The notes under the pieces are model-generated. The model was not told where the DNA came from. It saw nothing but the letters and a program-made list of their open reading frames with translations, and searched no databases. The translations under genes were made by a program, and so were the position numbers. Positions 27,634 to 37,458 of a stretch of 64,000 bases of DNA are shown here, piece by piece (position 1 is the first letter of the stretch; each line of letters begins with the position of its first letter). The stretch covers positions 164,938 through 228,937 of the forward strand of contig NZ_BDAW01000013.1 in NCBI RefSeq assembly GCF_001625085.1. The letters are read 5' to 3'. Origin of the DNA: Nocardia acidivorans NBRC 108247. Lineage in GTDB: Bacteria; Actinomycetota; Actinomycetes; Mycobacteriales; Mycobacteriaceae.

Positions 27634-27966
27634 CTTGTAATCCCCACTTAGGCACGCGAAATCGGCGTGCGGGTGGGGACAACAACGAAGGTGACTTCGG
27701 TGCCCGGCGGGCCGCGACGATCACAGTAACCGACGGGTAAGACATCTCGCGGCAGGCATGGGACCGGTTATCCGCTCCGAATCCGAGAAACGCCGATTCG
27801 GCAACCTGTCGGTTCGGCAGGATAGTGTTGCCACGGCAGGACGGCCTTGATCGGCGGCATTACCGCCGGTGCGGTCGGCATCGCCACTGCGGTAGCGGGG
27901 CGGTTCACTACCGGTACGGGGTGGATCGGCGGGAAGTCGCGACGATGAGAACAGGATTGTGCACGC
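27634..27966. promoter_or_regulatory. Divergent control region of the DUF2075 gene and pglW, with a hairpin
   Basis: This 333-base gap must hold the promoters for both directions. At 27642-27678, just upstream of the DUF2075 start, lies an imperfect stem: CCCCAC...GTGGGG outside and GCACGC...GCGTGC inside with a seven-base loop. It could act as an operator or as an RNA hairpin in the DUF2075 leader. I see no confident -10/-35 pair and no other gene. Confidence 0.5.
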
Positions 27967-30900
27967 ATGGACCAGAATCGGTGGACCACGGTCACCGAAT
28001 CGAGTTTCGAGCACGAGCGGCGCGGGCTGGACGCGATCCGCGCGCAGTTGCCGGATTCCGGTCCCTGGTACGCGTGGTCCAACTTCACCTTCACCGCCAA
28101 GACCGGACACGTGCGTGAGGTCGATCTGCTGGTGATCGCCCCCAATGGGGTGTACATGATCGAGTTGAAGGATTGGAGCGGCCGGGTCACCAGCGAGGGC
28201 GGCGACTGGGTGCAGACCCTCGCACGCGGTGGCCGCCGGTTCCATCGGAATCCGCTTCACCTGGTGAATCAGAAGAGCAAGGAACTCGCGGGCCTGCTCG
28301 CCGACAACGGCGCACGCGTATTCGTCGGTGCGGCGGTCTGCTTCACCAATTCGGAGCTGCGGTTCGAGCTCCAAGCCGGTGATCGCACCGGGACACACAC
28401 CGTCCGGGAGTTGCTGGCGCGCTTCAACGCCCCCGTCCAGGATGTACGGCATACGATCGACGCCCAGCGCGCCAAGGCGATCAGGAAGGCGCTGGAACAG
28501 GCGGGCATCCGGCGCAGCGACGCCGACTTCACCGTCGGCCCATACCTGTTGGAGCGCAAGCCTTTCGACGCCGGACCTACCTGGCAGGACTTCCTCGCCT
28601 CACACACCGAGCTACGAGAGCCGGTGCGGGTGCGGATCTATTTGCGTGAACGCGGCGCGGATGCCGAAATCCGCAAGTCGGTTGACGCGGCTGCGCGACG
28701 GGAGGCCGCGGTATTGCGCCGGTTCCGGCATCCGGGCGCGGTGCAACTCGAGCTGTTCGATCCGTCCGGTCACATCGCCGGACCCGCGCTGATTTTCCGC
28801 TATCACCCGGAGACCCTGCATCTGGATGACTATCTGACCCGCTACGGCGAGCTCCTCGATGTCGGGGATCGTATCGAGTTGGTGCGCCAGTTGGCGGAGA
28901 CATTGAAGTCGGCGCATTCGACGCGGCTGTATCACCGTGCGCTGGCTGCCCGTTCGATTCATGTGATCCCCCGGCGCGGGACGAGCGAAGCCGATCGCTG
29001 GCGTAAACCGGTGTTGCAGATCTCGGATTGGCAGGTGGCGACTCAGCGTTCGGCGGGCACCGCGCTCGCCATGACCCGCCACGCGCCGACCGCGTTGTCG
29101 GCGCAGCACCTGTCCACCGGATCGGACGCCTATCTCGCCCCGGAGCTTTCGGCGATATCGCCCGACCCGATCGCCATGGACGTATACGGGCTGGGCCTGC
29201 TCACCTATCTACTGGTCACAGGTAAGGCACCTGCGACGACGCAGGCGGAGTTGCTGGCGCGCTTCGAATCCGGTGAGGAACTGCGCCCGGGAGCACTGGT
29301 CGACAATCTGCCCTCGGATGTGGATCTGCTGGTGGCCGCGGCCACCGACTATCAGCCGTCCAAGCGGCTCACCTCCATGGACGAGTTCCTGGAGCTGCTC
29401 GAGGATGTCGAGGACGCGCTCACCACGCCAGACGAGATCGAACCGGCGGAGGAGGAGAAGGACCCGCTCGACGCGGTGCCCGGTGATGTGCTGGCGGGCC
29501 GCTGGCTGGTGCGCCGGCGCCTCGGCACCGGATCGACGAGCCGGGCGCTGCTGGTACGCGATTTGCAGGCGGAGGAAAAGCAGCGCGGCGCAAAGGCTTA
29601 CGTGGTGCTCAAGGTGGCACTGTCGGACGACCGCGGCGAGGTGCTCATCCATGAAGCGGGAGTGCTGCGCGGTCTGCGCCGGCACTCCGGGGTCATCAAC
29701 CTGGTCGATCCCGGTGTGCTGACATTGGGCGGCCGTACGACGCTGGTGCTGGAGTATGTCGGCAATGAGCAGGGTTTGGACCATGAGCCCCTCCCCGACG
29801 ACTCGGGTGACCTCGAGACGCGACTATCGAATCACCGCACCGAGGAGACCGTCGCCCGCGAGCTGCGTGACAACGGCCGACTGCCGGTGGCTCGCCTCGA
29901 GCGCTACAGCGACTATCTTTTCGGCGCGATCGATTTCCTCGAGGGCGAGGGTGTCTGGCACCGTGATCTGAAACCGGACAATATCGCGATTCGAGTGCGC
30001 CCCAACCGAACTCGCGAATTGGTGCTGATCGATTTCTCGCTCGCGGGTTATCCGGTGCAGCGCACCGAGGCCGGTACCGACGGTTATCTGGACCCGTTCA
30101 TCGGCGATCTGATCCGTTCGGTGTACGACGCGCACGCCGAGCGGTACGCACTGGCGGTGACGCTGCACGAGATGGCTTCGGGCGAACTGCCGCGCTGGGG
30201 CGACGGCAGTATGGTGCCGCGGCAGCTGAACGCCGAGGACTTCCCGTATCCGGAGATCGCGGCGGACGCGTTCGACCCGTCGGTGCGCGACGGTCTGGTC
30301 GAGTTCTTCCGCAAGGCGTTGCATCGCGATGTGGCGCAACGGTTCTCGGACCTGAAGCCGATGCGGGACGCGTGGCGCAAGATATTCCTGGATATGACGC
30401 GCACGGTGCCGTCACGTCCGCTGAGCACGCATCCGGAGCCGCCCGCCGATGTGGACACGGTCTCGCCGGATGAGCAGCGGCAGTCCTTCGCCGATCAGGC
30501 GACCCGCGACACCCATCTGTCGCAGGCGGGTTTCACCGCGGCCACCGAGCAGTTCCTGTACGGGCTGGGCGTCAACACCGTCGGTGAATTGCTGGACTAC
30601 GGCCGCGGAAAACTGATCAAGACACCGGGTTTGGGTGCGCGCGGGCGCCGGGAGATCCTGGACCGGCTCAAGGAGTGGGCCCGCCGTTTCGGCAAGGCCG
30701 AGCCCGCGCCGCTCACGCCGGAGGCGCGCAAAGAGGCGAAAGAGGAGATCAGCGCCGCCGAGGCCGATCTCAGCGAAGGACTTCTTCGTACGCTGAGCCT
30801 GGACGCACTCGCCGCCCGATTCGTGCCCGAGCGCAACAACAACGGTTCGAATGCCACCAAGGTGGACGTGGTGGCGCGGCTGCTGCGAGTTCCCGGTGCC

Positions 30901-32496
30901 GGAGATCTGCCAGAGCTGGATGCCTGGCCGACCCAGTCGGCGGTGGCGGAGACGCTCGGGTTGACCGCGGCCCGGATCGCCCAGCTGCTGAAAGCGCAAC
31001 GGCAGCAATGGAAGAAGGATCCGGCGGTGCAGGCCCTACGCTCGCAGATCCTCGAGATATTGGCGGGCTTGGGTCGGGTGGCGGCGGCGACCGAACTGGC
31101 CGACGCGTTGATCGCCCGGCGCGGCACCCGACTTCATGAACGCGCCGAGCGCCGCGCCCTGGGTTTGGCCGCGGTGCGGGTCGTGGTGGAGGTGGAGCCG
31201 TTCGCGGCCGATGTGCCCGCGTTCTATGTCGCTCAGCGACGCGACACCGGAGCCAATCCCGTGGTGGTGCTCGCCCTGGAGGCGGGCGAGAACGCGGACC
31301 CGGGCACACCGGCCGGTCCCGGATTGGCGAATTACGCACTGCGCCTGGGCAAGACCGCCGACGCGCTGGCCGACCAGGAGACCTTGCCGACCGCGGTTGC
31401 CGTCCTGGACCGGCTCGGCGCGATCGAATCGCCCGGCGGCACCCTCACCTGGGATGAACGCCGACTCATTCAGATCGCGGTCGGCGCATCACGGAATGCG
31501 GCGGTCACCCCGCGCCTCGAGATCTATCCGCGTGATCTGCCGCTGGTGCGCGCGATCCGTTTGACGCAGGCCGGGCTGCTCGCTCCCGCTCCGGCCGGTG
31601 CGCCGCCCACGCATCAGCCCGGGTTGCGGGCGGAACGTGTCTTCGAACGGATCCTCGCCCGCTTTCCCGAACTGACCATCGCGGGCAGCGACAGCGATCG
31701 ACCCACCCCCGAACTCACCAAAGCCTTACGCGAGGCCGGTTTCGCCCTCGTGGTGGCGATGCATCCGGTGCAGCGCATCCAGCGCTACATTCCGGAGCAC
31801 TCCGACCAAGCCAGCTACACCGCCACCGGGACCAGGTGGTCCGCCCCGGTCAGCTCACACGCCGCGGGCCGCTACTCCGACGATGAGGATCTGGCCAAGG
31901 CCGCCCGCGCCGAGGAGTTGTTGATCGGAGCCGCGCCCCGGGACGGCTTCCGAGTCCTGACCTCACCGACCCTGGTCTCCCGTTCCCCCGCCACCCCGGA
32001 CGCGATTCGTGAACTGCGGGAACGCTTCTCGGCGCGCCCGATATCGGTCACCGCGTTGTTCCTGGAGGTCATGCACGATCTGGTGCCGCCGGGCAGCAAA
32101 CCCACCTGGGACACCATCCTGCGCGCCGATATCGCCCAACCCGGCACCAAAGGCGCGCTGCGCTTCTCCGAATACGTCCACACCGCCTGGGGCCGTATCG
32201 AACCGGAGATCGCCGCCAACGTCAGCGGTAACGGGCCGCTACTGCTCACCGACACCCTGGTATTCGCCCGCTACGACGCCATGGGCGTCCTAGCCCGCCT
32301 GGCCGAACAGGCCCGCCGCGGCCAGGGCGGCCTGTGGCTGCTCTGCCCACAATCCGACCCCATGCGCCAGCCGCACCTGGGTGCGGTAGCGGTCCCCTAC
32401 CAGTCCGCTCTCAACGAGTGGATCCAATTGCCCGAGTCGTGGATTCGCAATGTCCACCGCGCGGTCCCGTCAACCGAAACAGGAGCCACCGCATGA
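27967..32496 (+). CDS. pglW: BREX type 2 serine/threonine kinase PglW
   Basis: 1509 residues. Domain order: a NERD domain (about 15-130; REVDLLVIAPNGVYMIELKDW); a degenerate kinase-like region (about 200-470) whose catalytic loop reads YHRALAARSI, lacking the catalytic Asp; a second kinase (about 508-800) with VVLKVALSDD, HRDLKPDN near 665 and IDFSLAG (DFS rather than DFG); a helix-hairpin-helix-like segment near 855-900 (YGLGVNTVGELLDYG, TPGLGARGRRE); then a long C-terminal region. PglW phosphorylates proteins in the Pgl phage-growth-limitation system and is essential there. Its stop overlaps the pglX start by ATGA. The length matches Streptomyces PglW. Confidence 0.93.
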   Translation: MDQNRWTTVTESSFEHERRGLDAIRAQLPDSGPWYAWSNFTFTAKTGHVREVDLLVIAPNGVYMIELKDWSGRVTSEGGDWVQTLARGGRRFHRNPLHLVNQKSKELAGLLADNGARVFVGAAVCFTNSELRFELQAGDRTGTHTVRELLARFNAPVQDVRHTIDAQRAKAIRKALEQAGIRRSDADFTVGPYLLERKPFDAGPTWQDFLASHTELREPVRVRIYLRERGADAEIRKSVDAAARREAAVLRRFRHPGAVQLELFDPSGHIAGPALIFRYHPETLHLDDYLTRYGELLDVGDRIELVRQLAETLKSAHSTRLYHRALAARSIHVIPRRGTSEADRWRKPVLQISDWQVATQRSAGTALAMTRHAPTALSAQHLSTGSDAYLAPELSAISPDPIAMDVYGLGLLTYLLVTGKAPATTQAELLARFESGEELRPGALVDNLPSDVDLLVAAATDYQPSKRLTSMDEFLELLEDVEDALTTPDEIEPAEEEKDPLDAVPGDVLAGRWLVRRRLGTGSTSRALLVRDLQAEEKQRGAKAYVVLKVALSDDRGEVLIHEAGVLRGLRRHSGVINLVDPGVLTLGGRTTLVLEYVGNEQGLDHEPLPDDSGDLETRLSNHRTEETVARELRDNGRLPVARLERYSDYLFGAIDFLEGEGVWHRDLKPDNIAIRVRPNRTRELVLIDFSLAGYPVQRTEAGTDGYLDPFIGDLIRSVYDAHAERYALAVTLHEMASGELPRWGDGSMVPRQLNAEDFPYPEIAADAFDPSVRDGLVEFFRKALHRDVAQRFSDLKPMRDAWRKIFLDMTRTVPSRPLSTHPEPPADVDTVSPDEQRQSFADQATRDTHLSQAGFTAATEQFLYGLGVNTVGELLDYGRGKLIKTPGLGARGRREILDRLKEWARRFGKAEPAPLTPEARKEAKEEISAAEADLSEGLLRTLSLDALAARFVPERNNNGSNATKVDVVARLLRVPGAGDLPELDAWPTQSAVAETLGLTAARIAQLLKAQRQQWKKDPAVQALRSQILEILAGLGRVAAATELADALIARRGTRLHERAERRALGLAAVRVVVEVEPFAADVPAFYVAQRRDTGANPVVVLALEAGENADPGTPAGPGLANYALRLGKTADALADQETLPTAVAVLDRLGAIESPGGTLTWDERRLIQIAVGASRNAAVTPRLEIYPRDLPLVRAIRLTQAGLLAPAPAGAPPTHQPGLRAERVFERILARFPELTIAGSDSDRPTPELTKALREAGFALVVAMHPVQRIQRYIPEHSDQASYTATGTRWSAPVSSHAAGRYSDDEDLAKAARAEELLIGAAPRDGFRVLTSPTLVSRSPATPDAIRELRERFSARPISVTALFLEVMHDLVPPGSKPTWDTILRADIAQPGTKGALRFSEYVHTAWGRIEPEIAANVSGNGPLLLTDTLVFARYDAMGVLARLAEQARRGQGGLWLLCPQSDPMRQPHLGAVAVPYQSALNEWIQLPESWIRNVHRAVPSTETGATA

Positions 32497-35400
32497 TCAA
32501 CCCCGGCCCACTACTCGCCGACCTCAAGAAACAGGTCAGTGCGGCCGAGGATGATCTGAACAAGCAGCTACGGGCGCTACCCGAAGTGAAGTCGCGGCTG
32601 CATGACGAGTGGGCTCGGGCCCGCAAACTCAACCGGACCGCTGCTACGGAAACCTCATGGCTCGACGAACGCATCACCCAGGTAGCGGTGGCATGGGTGC
32701 TCGGCACCGTCTTCGTACGGTTCTGCGAAGACAACCTGCTCATCTCCGAGCCGTACCTCACCGCTCCCACCGACGATCGCCGTGAACTGGCTCAGGCGCG
32801 CTACGACGCCTACGTCGAATCCGACACGGACCCCACTTACCGAGGGTGGCTGGAGCGCGCCTTCGCCGAACTCGGTGCGGGACAAGCGGGAAAGCTGCTG
32901 TTCGATCCTGCTCACAACGCCCTCTACCAAATCCCGCTATCCCACGACGGTGCACGCGAACTCATCGAATTCTGGCGTGAGCGTGATGAACACGGCGTGC
33001 TCGTCCACGATTTCAGCGATCCACTCGATGAGGACGGCGTCAATGGCTGGAGCACCCGCTTCTTGGGTGATCTCTATCAGGACCTGTCGGAGGACGCCCG
33101 CAAGCAGTACGCCCTGCTGCAAACCCCGGAGTTCGTCGAGGAGTTCATCCTCGATCGCACCCTCGAACCCGCCATCCGCGAGTTCGGGTACGAGAAGATC
33201 GAACTCATCGACCCCACCTGCGGCTCAGGACATTTCGTGCTCGGAGCATTCAAGCGGTTGATGGAACGTTGGACCCAGGAACAGCCCACCAAGGACGCCC
33301 ACGAACGGGTTCGCGCCGCGCTGAACTCCGTCCATGGCGTGGACATCAACCCCTTCGCCATCGCTATCGCTCGCTTCCGTCTGCTGGTAGCCGCGATGGC
33401 CGCCGCCAATATCCGCACCCTCACCGAAGCCGCACGATACGAATGGCCGATCAAGCTCGCTATCGGCGACTCCCTCATCAAGGCACGGCAGCTAGAACTC
33501 ACATTCGACGGGGAGGTAGGAGATCCGCTCGCCGAATTCTCCTACGCCACAGAGGATGTGCACACTCTACCCGGAATTCTAGAGCCAGGCCGCTACCACG
33601 TCGTGGTAGGCAATCCGCCATACATTACGGTAAAAGACAAGAACCTGAACGAGATCTACCGCGGACTGTACAAAGCCTGCTCTGGGAAGTATTCATTGTC
33701 GGTGCCATTCGCACAGAGGTTCTTTGAGCTCGCCAAGCTCGGGGAGCCCGATGGAAATGGCTTCGGCCGAGTCGGACAGATCACCGCCAATTCATTCATG
33801 AAGCGGGAGTTCGGAACCAAGCTAATCGAGGAGTTCTTCGCTCACGTAGTGGAGCTCACCGAGGTCATCGATACCTCAGGGGCTTATATTCCCGGCCACG
33901 GTACGCCAACAGTAATACTGATCGGTACGCGGCGCTCAGGAAAGGCTCGAGGCACGACGATTCGGACGGTTCGAAGCATCCAAGGTGAGCCGAAAGCGCC
34001 AGCAAACCCAGAAGATGGATATGTATGGCAGGCAATCGTAAGGCAGATCGACGATATCGGCAGTTTGAGCCAGTGGGTTTCGGTTGACGATCTCGACAGG
34101 GATCGGTTCTTCAGCAAACAGCCATGGATCCTGCTAGATGGCGGCAAGGAAGTAGTCGAGAAGCTTTTAGAGGCCGCCGAGTCATTGCTACGATCGAAGG
34201 TTAAGCGAATCGGATTCTATGGCGTCACGGGGGCAAACGACGCCATGACCGCATCGTCTCGAGTTTTCACCCGGTTCGGCGCCGAAGAAGAGTTCATTAA
34301 AACCTTAACGGTCGGTGATGAAGTACGTGACTTTTCTCTCAAGAGTAATGAGAATGTATTTCATCCATACAATGCAAAACGCGAGATTGAATCCCTCAGT
34401 TCATTTCCCAGGCTAGCACTTTTTTTGTGGCCGTCACGAACTGAACTCGGGAACCGTGCAACCTTCTCGCATAGCACATACTTCGGAGATAATCGGCCAT
34501 GGTACGAATGGCACCAGATCCCGAAGGATCGCGCGACTAGTTCGTGGTCAATTTCTTTCGCTGAGGTCGCAACACACAACCATTTCGCATTGGATCGTGA
34601 GCGGCGAGCATTCAATCAGAAAGCACCTATTATTAAACTCCCCGCAGAAGCAAGCGAGGAGGAGCACTTGCGACTACTCGGATTACTCAACAGCTCCACC
34701 GCCTGCTTCTGGCTAAAGATGGTGAGCTATCCCAAGGGTGGCGACCCTATCGGAAGCTCCGGGGCGCGAGTAAGCATGGTGCCCTGGTCGGACCGCTACG
34801 AGTTCACTGGTGGCAAGCTCGAAAATTTTCCTCTCCCAAAGAATTCCCCAGCAGCATTCGGAAGCGAGCTCGAGAAAGCGGCTCAAGCCCTGTCCATACT
34901 TAGCCCCAATTCTATTTGCACCATAGCAATCCCAACCGCCGCCTCACTGCGCGAAAATCGAAAGCAGTGGCAACAGACCCGAGCTCGAATGATGGCATTA
35001 CAGGAAGAACTGGACTGGCAGGTCTATTCAATATATGGCTTGACATCGGAGAACTTGTGCGCACCTGAAGGATCGGTCCCTGAACTAAAATTCGGGGAGC
35101 GTTCCTTCGAGATCGCTCTTGCGCGCAGTGTCGCCAAGGGCGAGTCGACCGATGAGTGGTTCACTCGACACGAAGCCGCAGCAGTTGCCGAAATTCCGTC
35201 ACATTGGCCAGATTCCTATAGGAAGGTCGTCCAACGAAGGATTGGTGCCATCGAATCCAATCGCGTGATAGGTATGATAGAACGCCCGGACTACAAGCGG
35301 CGTTGGGTCACCGACGGCTGGGATGCGATGCAGAACTCCGCACTTCGTTCCTGGCTTCTTGATCGCATGGAGTCTCGCGATCTTTGGTTCGGCGGCAATG

Positions 35401-36131
35401 GTCAGTCACAGATGTTGACTCTCTCCAGACTCACCGACCGCCTGGCAGCCGATCAGGATTTCGTCTCGGTCGCGGCCCTCTACGCGCCGCGCACTGAGCT
35501 TGCGCAGGTAGCGGCCGAACTGATCACCGAGGAACACGTTCCGTTCATATCGGCCCTGCGCTACAAGCCTTCTGGTTTGAAAAAGCGCAAGGACTGGGAG
35601 AACGTGTGGGATTTGCAGCGGAAAGAGGATACCGCACCGGATGAGCCCGCTCGGCGCAAGATTCGGGACTCGATTCCGGTGCCGCCCAAGTACACCTCGG
35701 CGGATTTCCTGCGCACGGCCTACTGGCAGGCGCGTGGGAAGCTGGATGTGCCTAAGGAGCGATTCATCTCCTACGGTTCCACCAATGTGGCTACCCCCGA
35801 GCTGTATGGCTGGGCTGGGTGGGATCACCGGGAACAGGCCATGGCTATCGCCATTCACCTTGCCGAGCACGGGCTTTCAACCGAGGAAATCACCCCGTTC
35901 CTGGCCGGGTTGCTCGAGTTGCAGCCGTGGCTGGATCAGTGGCACAGCGAGATGGATCCGGAGTTCGGTATCTCGCCGGCGGGGTTCCTGTCCGGTGATC
36001 GGCGAAACATGCAGGGCGAGCACGGTTTGACCGATGACGATCTGCGGAACTGGCGACCGCAGCCCGCCGTTCGCGGTGGGCGTCGCGCTACGAAGAAGAA
36101 GACCGCGAGCAGTCCCACACCTGACAAGTGA
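32493..36131 (+). CDS. pglX: BREX type 2 adenine-specific DNA methyltransferase PglX
   Basis: 1212 residues from ATG 32493, preceded by AGGAG seven bases upstream and coupled to pglW. Motif I is DPTCGSGHFVLGAF near residue 240 and motif IV is VVGNPPYI near 373, the N6-adenine methyltransferase signature. The middle and C-terminal parts hold the target recognition region. PglX marks host or phage DNA so that BREX tells self from non-self. From about 33600 to 35300 the DNA is visibly richer in A+T and uses codons rare elsewhere here (TTA, ATA, AGA), while both ends are typical. A run of seven T lies at 34420-34426. The frame is intact. Confidence 0.93.
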   Translation: MINPGPLLADLKKQVSAAEDDLNKQLRALPEVKSRLHDEWARARKLNRTAATETSWLDERITQVAVAWVLGTVFVRFCEDNLLISEPYLTAPTDDRRELAQARYDAYVESDTDPTYRGWLERAFAELGAGQAGKLLFDPAHNALYQIPLSHDGARELIEFWRERDEHGVLVHDFSDPLDEDGVNGWSTRFLGDLYQDLSEDARKQYALLQTPEFVEEFILDRTLEPAIREFGYEKIELIDPTCGSGHFVLGAFKRLMERWTQEQPTKDAHERVRAALNSVHGVDINPFAIAIARFRLLVAAMAAANIRTLTEAARYEWPIKLAIGDSLIKARQLELTFDGEVGDPLAEFSYATEDVHTLPGILEPGRYHVVVGNPPYITVKDKNLNEIYRGLYKACSGKYSLSVPFAQRFFELAKLGEPDGNGFGRVGQITANSFMKREFGTKLIEEFFAHVVELTEVIDTSGAYIPGHGTPTVILIGTRRSGKARGTTIRTVRSIQGEPKAPANPEDGYVWQAIVRQIDDIGSLSQWVSVDDLDRDRFFSKQPWILLDGGKEVVEKLLEAAESLLRSKVKRIGFYGVTGANDAMTASSRVFTRFGAEEEFIKTLTVGDEVRDFSLKSNENVFHPYNAKREIESLSSFPRLALFLWPSRTELGNRATFSHSTYFGDNRPWYEWHQIPKDRATSSWSISFAEVATHNHFALDRERRAFNQKAPIIKLPAEASEEEHLRLLGLLNSSTACFWLKMVSYPKGGDPIGSSGARVSMVPWSDRYEFTGGKLENFPLPKNSPAAFGSELEKAAQALSILSPNSICTIAIPTAASLRENRKQWQQTRARMMALQEELDWQVYSIYGLTSENLCAPEGSVPELKFGERSFEIALARSVAKGESTDEWFTRHEAAAVAEIPSHWPDSYRKVVQRRIGAIESNRVIGMIERPDYKRRWVTDGWDAMQNSALRSWLLDRMESRDLWFGGNGQSQMLTLSRLTDRLAADQDFVSVAALYAPRTELAQVAAELITEEHVPFISALRYKPSGLKKRKDWENVWDLQRKEDTAPDEPARRKIRDSIPVPPKYTSADFLRTAYWQARGKLDVPKERFISYGSTNVATPELYGWAGWDHREQAMAIAIHLAEHGLSTEEITPFLAGLLELQPWLDQWHSEMDPEFGISPAGFLSGDRRNMQGEHGLTDDDLRNWRPQPAVRGGRRATKKKTASSPTPDK

Positions 36132-36205
36132 TGACTGGATTGCGTCGGCACCTACGCGCCGACGCGATCATGCGGGCTCTGGCAGCGGTTGCGCGCGAGA
36201 TCGGT

Positions 36206-36400
36206 TCAGCGCTGCCAGATCTCGCTGGCGAGGAAGCTATCCCACTGGTCAGCAGAGAACACCAACGCGGGTCCCGCTGGATTCTTCGAGTCACGAACCC
36301 CAACCGCCCCGGCCGAAAGATGGGCGATCTCAACGCAGTCCTGGGTCGGCTGGCTGTGGGTGCTCTTGAACCACCGGGCACCGGACATATCCACTGTCAC
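36206..36400 (-). CDS. DUF397 domain protein
   Basis: 64 residues with the hallmark layout of the family: ARWFKSTHSQPTQDCVEIAHL, VGVRDSKNPAGPALVFS and W near the end. DUF397 proteins are almost always encoded next to an XRE/DUF5753 regulator in actinobacteria, as here with a four-base ATGA overlap. They are thought to work with that regulator; some pairs behave like toxin-antitoxin or developmental switches. It is convergent with pglX. Confidence 0.93.
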   Translation of the reverse strand: MTVDMSGARWFKSTHSQPTQDCVEIAHLSAGAVGVRDSKNPAGPALVFSADQWDSFLASEIWQR

Positions 36401-37305
36401 GCCCCGTACTCCTTCGCTATCTGCTGCACCAACTGCTTGGTGTCATCCTCGCTCAACGCTACCCGCTGAATGTCCGCGATTACCCGGCGATGCCGTTCGA
36501 TCATGTCCGTTCTCTCCAGATACAAACCGCCTTCGTACCCCTCGACGAAGACCACAGGCGGTTCCGCGAGATGGCTTGCCAGTGGCGGAAATTCGAGCAG
36601 GGTGAAGGCCTGCGCCAGTAGACCGAGATGACTGCCCGCGTCCAGGGGAACCGTTCTGATCGACAGGTTCGGCCGGGACCCGATCAGCTCGAGTATGTGG
36701 TTCAGCTGATTTGCCATGACGGGATGGCCTCCCGGAGTGTGGCGGAGCGCCCCCTCGGACAGCAGGAAGTTCACGCGAAAGTTCGGATCTACCAGCCGGA
36801 CCTGGCGGTGAGCTGCCAGTTCCAGCCGTCGTTCGAGTGCATCGGCCGACAGGTTCGGGTCTCCGGCAAGACTGACGGCCCGCCGGTAACCAGCGGTCTG
36901 CAGCAACCCTGGCAAAAGGACAACCTGATGAGTGGTGAGGTGTGTGGCCACGGCCTCCAGGCCCAGGTAGTGGTCGAAATGAGGTTCGTACTGATCGGTG
37001 TACGCCTGCCACCAACCTTTGGTCGTACCTGCGAGTTTCGCGGCCAGCTGCTGATCTTTCACCTCCTGCCACAGGAGGAAGACCTCGTCCCGTTCCCGGC
37101 TGGGATCCGGAACCTCATAGAAGTCGAGCAGATCCCGGATTTGCGCCGTGCAGATCTTCACCTTCTGCCCATCTTCCATCCGCCCGATGCTTTGCGGCGA
37201 TAGTTCGATATGCAGTCCGGCGGCCAATTGACTCTTTTCTGCTTGCATCCGGAAGCCACGGAGTCTGCGACCGAGAGCCCTTCGTGGAAGCGATGATCCG
37301 ACCAT
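36397..37305 (-). CDS. XRE-family regulator with DUF5753 domain
   Basis: 302 residues. The N-terminal helix-turn-helix is LGRRLRGFRMQAEKSQLAAGL followed by SPQSIGRMEDGQKV. The remainder is a DUF5753 ligand-binding-like region (YLGLEAVATHLTTHQVVLLPGLLQT, RQVRLVDPNFRVNFLLSEGAL). It probably regulates its own DUF397 partner and perhaps the divergent DUF4254 gene, from which it is separated by about 150 bases. Lying inside the BREX locus, it might also influence BREX expression, but this is not shown by the sequence. Confidence 0.92.
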   Translation of the reverse strand: MVGSSLPRRALGRRLRGFRMQAEKSQLAAGLHIELSPQSIGRMEDGQKVKICTAQIRDLLDFYEVPDPSRERDEVFLLWQEVKDQQLAAKLAGTTKGWWQAYTDQYEPHFDHYLGLEAVATHLTTHQVVLLPGLLQTAGYRRAVSLAGDPNLSADALERRLELAAHRQVRLVDPNFRVNFLLSEGALRHTPGGHPVMANQLNHILELIGSRPNLSIRTVPLDAGSHLGLLAQAFTLLEFPPLASHLAEPPVVFVEGYEGGLYLERTDMIERHRRVIADIQRVALSEDDTKQLVQQIAKEYGA

Positions 37306-37458
37306 TTCGTTAGCCTCGCTATCTGAGAATCTCCGTTCTGGAATGTGCCCAGCTGGAACGCCAACCGTTTGTCATGCAGTTGTAGCTGGACATTCCCAAT
37401 TCTATTGCCGCAGGTGTCTACTGAAGTCACGAACGTGAAAAGCCGAGGGGAGCAACGA

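Noticed and set aside
34232..34236. G5 run in pglX as a phase-variable tract like that of S. coelicolor
   Set aside because: Five G in a high-GC genome is common; the T7 tract is a better candidate.
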